From assembly GCA_038239195.1 (NCBI GenBank), contig JBBSEZ010000236.1, positions 1 to 15,252 of the forward strand: 15,252 nucleotides of DNA, read 5' to 3'. Shown piece after piece: positions 13,354 through 15,252 of this stretch. The stretch's first letter is position 1. Each line of letters starts with the position of its first letter. A model generated the notes under the pieces. That model was not told where the DNA came from. It saw nothing but the letters and a program-made list of their open reading frames with translations, and did no database searches. This DNA is from JBBSEZ01 sp038239195 (GTDB lineage Bacteria > Planctomycetota > Planctomycetia > Gemmatales > Gemmataceae). The position numbers and the translations under genes are program-made.

Positions 13354-15136
13354 CCTGATGGCCCGCGGCGCCGAGCCGCACCAGAACTGGCGCCATCCCC
13401 TCCCTGCGGGGCCCGTGACCCTGGGGCGCTTGCCCCAGAAGAGCGCGTGGGCGACGCCGTGGGACCCGCAGGTCTCCTCGCTGCACGCCACCCTCGTCTG
13501 GCGGCAGGGGAAGCTGTACGTCCAGCGCGCCCCTGCCGCGCGGAACTCCGTCTTCTACCAGGGCATCGATCAGGGGTTCCGCGAGTTCGCGGTCCACGTG
13601 GGGCAGGCGTTCGTCGTCGGCGGGACCACCTTCACGCTCGTGGAAAGCGCGCCTTCCTCGGTCCAAGCCGACCTGACGCCCGACGCCGAACTCACCTGTA
13701 CGCGGGAGGAGCTGCGCCAGTTCAAGTACGTGGACGCGGGCGAGCGGATCGACGTGCTCGCCGCGCTGCCGATGGTGATCCGCTACTCTCCCAGCAACGA
13801 GGAGCTGGAGCGTCGGGTCGTCGAGGTCTTGCTCCAGGGCATGCCCCGGGCCGAGGCGGCGGCGGTGGTCTACCTGAAGCAGGGCCGAGAGGGGGCGGGC
13901 CCCGAGTTGCAGGTGCGCGTCGCGCTGTCGCGCGACCCGGGCGCGCGGCCCCTGGGGCCGAGCAAACGGCTGGTCGCCGACGCGGTGGCCGTGCGGCGGC
14001 AGAGCGTGCTGTACCGCTGGCAGGCCCAGACGGCCTCCCCCTCCAGCGATTACACGGTCCAAGAGGGGGTGGACTGGGCGATGTGCGTCCCGCTGCCGGA
14101 CGACCCTGCTCCCGGCTGGGGGCTGTACGTCATCGGCAGCGCGCCGCTGGCCTTGCCGGGGGGGCCCTCGGCGGAGGACCTGTTCAAGGGCGATTTGAAG
14201 TTTGTCGAGCTGGTGTCCGACGTCTTCGGCTCGCTGCGTCAGGTGCTCGACCTGCAGCGCCGCCAGGCCCAGCTCGGCGGGTTCCTGTCGCGCCCCGTCC
14301 TGGCGCAGCTGGCCTTGGGGGACAGCGAGGAGGTGCTGCGGCCGCGCGAGGCCGAGGTGACGGTGCTGTTTTGCGACCTGCGCGGCTCCTGCCTGATCAG
14401 CGAACAGGGGCAGGACAACCTCCCCAAGTTGTGGGGCCGGGTGAGCGCCGCGCTGGACGTGATGACGAGCAACATCAGCGACCTGGACGGGGTGATCGGC
14501 GACTTCCAGGGAGACGCGGCGATGGGCTTCTGGGGCTGGCCGCTGGCCTGCCCCGACCGGGCCCTGAGGGCGGCGCGGGCCGCGCTGGGGATTCGCCGCG
14601 ACTTCCTGCGGGCCGCCCAGAAGCCGGACAACCCGCTGGCCGGTTTCGCCTGCGGCATCGGGATCGCCAGCGGTGTCGCCTTCGCGGGGAAACTGGGGAC
14701 GTACGACCAGTTCAAGGTGAGCGTGTTCGGGCCGGTGGTCAACCTGGCCTCGCGCCTGGAGTCGATGACCAAGCAGTTGCAGGTGCCGATCCTTTTGGAC
14801 GAGCGCAGCGCCCGCTTGCTGGGCACCGGGAGCGACCCGTGGTACCGCTTCCGGCGGCTGGCGCGGGTGAGGCCGTACGGGCTGCAGACCGCGCTGACGG
14901 TGAGCGAATTGCTGCCGTCGGAGGTCGAGCCGGGGGCGATGAGGGAGCGGGAGCGCCGGGACTACGAGGCGGGACTGGACGCTTTTCTGGCGGGGCGCTG
15001 GCGCGACGCCGACCGGCTGTTGCAACATCTGTCGGCGGGAGACGGGCCGGCGCGGTTCCTGCGGAACTTCATGCAGCAGCACGGGCAGGCGCCGCCGGCG
15101 GGGTGGGATGGGGTGATCGCGCTCCAGTCGAAATGA
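13346..15136 (+). CDS. FHA-GAF-class III nucleotide cyclase with TPR-like tail, coupled to the kinase
   Basis: A 596-residue cytoplasmic protein. The FHA domain (about 21-100) has G27-R28, S44 and H47 (S-x-x-H) and N67, closer to a phosphothreonine-binding FHA than the other cyclase here. A GAF-like region spans about 130-300. The cyclase domain (about 335-520) has metal ligands Asp344 (FCDLRGS) and Asp390 (QGDAAM), and transition-state Asn466 and Arg470 (NLASR). The purine-selecting positions are Asp386 (for Lys) and Ser459. A TPR-like helical tail (about 532-596) ends W-D-G-V-x-x-L-x-S-K. ATG 13346 overlaps the kinase stop by 8 nt and begins just before the FHA; the frame is open upstream, and ATG 13358 is the alternative. 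The overlap plus an intact FHA suggests the kinase, or its substrate, docks here and controls cyclase output; this is inference. Confidence 0.87.
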   Translation: MPDLMARGAEPHQNWRHPLPAGPVTLGRLPQKSAWATPWDPQVSSLHATLVWRQGKLYVQRAPAARNSVFYQGIDQGFREFAVHVGQAFVVGGTTFTLVESAPSSVQADLTPDAELTCTREELRQFKYVDAGERIDVLAALPMVIRYSPSNEELERRVVEVLLQGMPRAEAAAVVYLKQGREGAGPELQVRVALSRDPGARPLGPSKRLVADAVAVRRQSVLYRWQAQTASPSSDYTVQEGVDWAMCVPLPDDPAPGWGLYVIGSAPLALPGGPSAEDLFKGDLKFVELVSDVFGSLRQVLDLQRRQAQLGGFLSRPVLAQLALGDSEEVLRPREAEVTVLFCDLRGSCLISEQGQDNLPKLWGRVSAALDVMTSNISDLDGVIGDFQGDAAMGFWGWPLACPDRALRAARAALGIRRDFLRAAQKPDNPLAGFACGIGIASGVAFAGKLGTYDQFKVSVFGPVVNLASRLESMTKQLQVPILLDERSARLLGTGSDPWYRFRRLARVRPYGLQTALTVSELLPSEVEPGAMRERERRDYEAGLDAFLAGRWRDADRLLQHLSAGDGPARFLRNFMQQHGQAPPAGWDGVIALQSK

Positions 15137-15151
15137 GGCGCTCTTGGAGTA

Positions 15152-15191
15152 CGGGGGGGGGGGCTGCCCGGTTTTGTTTTTTGGTTTTTTT
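15152..15191 (+). terminator. Candidate terminator after the second cyclase
   Basis: A C-G11-CTG-CCCG block (15152-15170) can pair GGG with CCC. It is followed by three T-runs (15172-15175, 15177-15182, 15185-15191). The placement, 15 nt after the stop codon, fits termination. The stem is short and the G-run may be misread, so confidence is modest. Confidence 0.4.
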
Positions 15192-15252
15192 CGCGGCGGG
15201 GGCGGCGGCCCGCCCCGCCGCCCCAGGCCCTCCAGCCACGAAAAAAAAAACA
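15192..15252. other. Low-complexity end of window
   Basis: An inverted repeat, GCGGCGGGG (15193-15201) with CCCCGCCGC (15213-15221), is followed by an A10 run (15241-15250). No gene is visible. The clustering of G11, T-runs and A10 at the extreme end could be genuine or could mark a poorly read contig end. Confidence 0.4.

Noticed and set aside
9028..13491. Very long open frame on the minus strand (about 1,487 codons)
   Set aside because: It runs antisense across the kinase and the start of the second cyclase and is a GC-rich shadow. Its translation is Arg/Pro/Gly-rich without domains, while the genes it crosses have full catalytic motifs.

Overview
The window looks like a chromosomal segment from a very GC-rich (about 70% by eye), free-living Gram-negative bacterium, most likely a planctomycete of the Gemmatales/Isosphaerales type. 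That placement is inference. It rests on class III cyclases with N-terminal FHA and C-terminal TPR-like parts, a membrane Ser/Thr kinase with an extracytoplasmic Cache-like sensor, C554-type multihaem cytochromes with long helical tails, and GC-rich palindromic intergenic repeats.

Layout. (1) 1-83: the 3' end of a tRNA-Pro(GGG) and its terminator. (2) 84-649: a gene-free stretch whose only clear structure is a hairpin that reads as a terminator on the minus strand. (3) 650-8935: five co-directional genes forming an electron-transfer module. They are two tandem pentahaem C554-like cytochromes, a five-helix di-haem b-type membrane cytochrome, a membrane-anchored decahaem cytochrome, and an 837-residue protein that joins two cyclic-nucleotide-binding (CNB) domains to a 16-cysteine four-cluster [4Fe-4S] ferredoxin. 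Two copies of a palindromic repeat flank the decahaem gene. (4) 9042-10877 (minus): an FHA-GAF-class III nucleotide cyclase. (5) 11134-15136 (plus): a membrane Ser/Thr kinase overlapping by 8 nt a second FHA-GAF-class III cyclase. (6) 15137-15252: a low-complexity tail with a likely terminator.

Working model (inference). The first operon is built like Hmc/Cbc/Nrf-type quinone/cytochrome electron conduits: 20 c-type haem sites, probably two b haems and four Fe-S clusters. It has no catalytic molybdopterin subunit and no NrfD-type quinone subunit in view. Its ferredoxin carries two CNB domains with intact phosphate-binding arginines, and two nucleotide cyclases plus a kinase lie immediately downstream. 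The simplest reading is a redox module gated by a cyclic nucleotide made by its neighbours, with the Cache-kinase reporting an external signal and FHA domains linking phosphorylation to cyclase output. The cyclases keep their metal-binding and transition-state residues, but both have Asp in place of the purine-selecting Lys, so the nucleotide made cannot be named from sequence.
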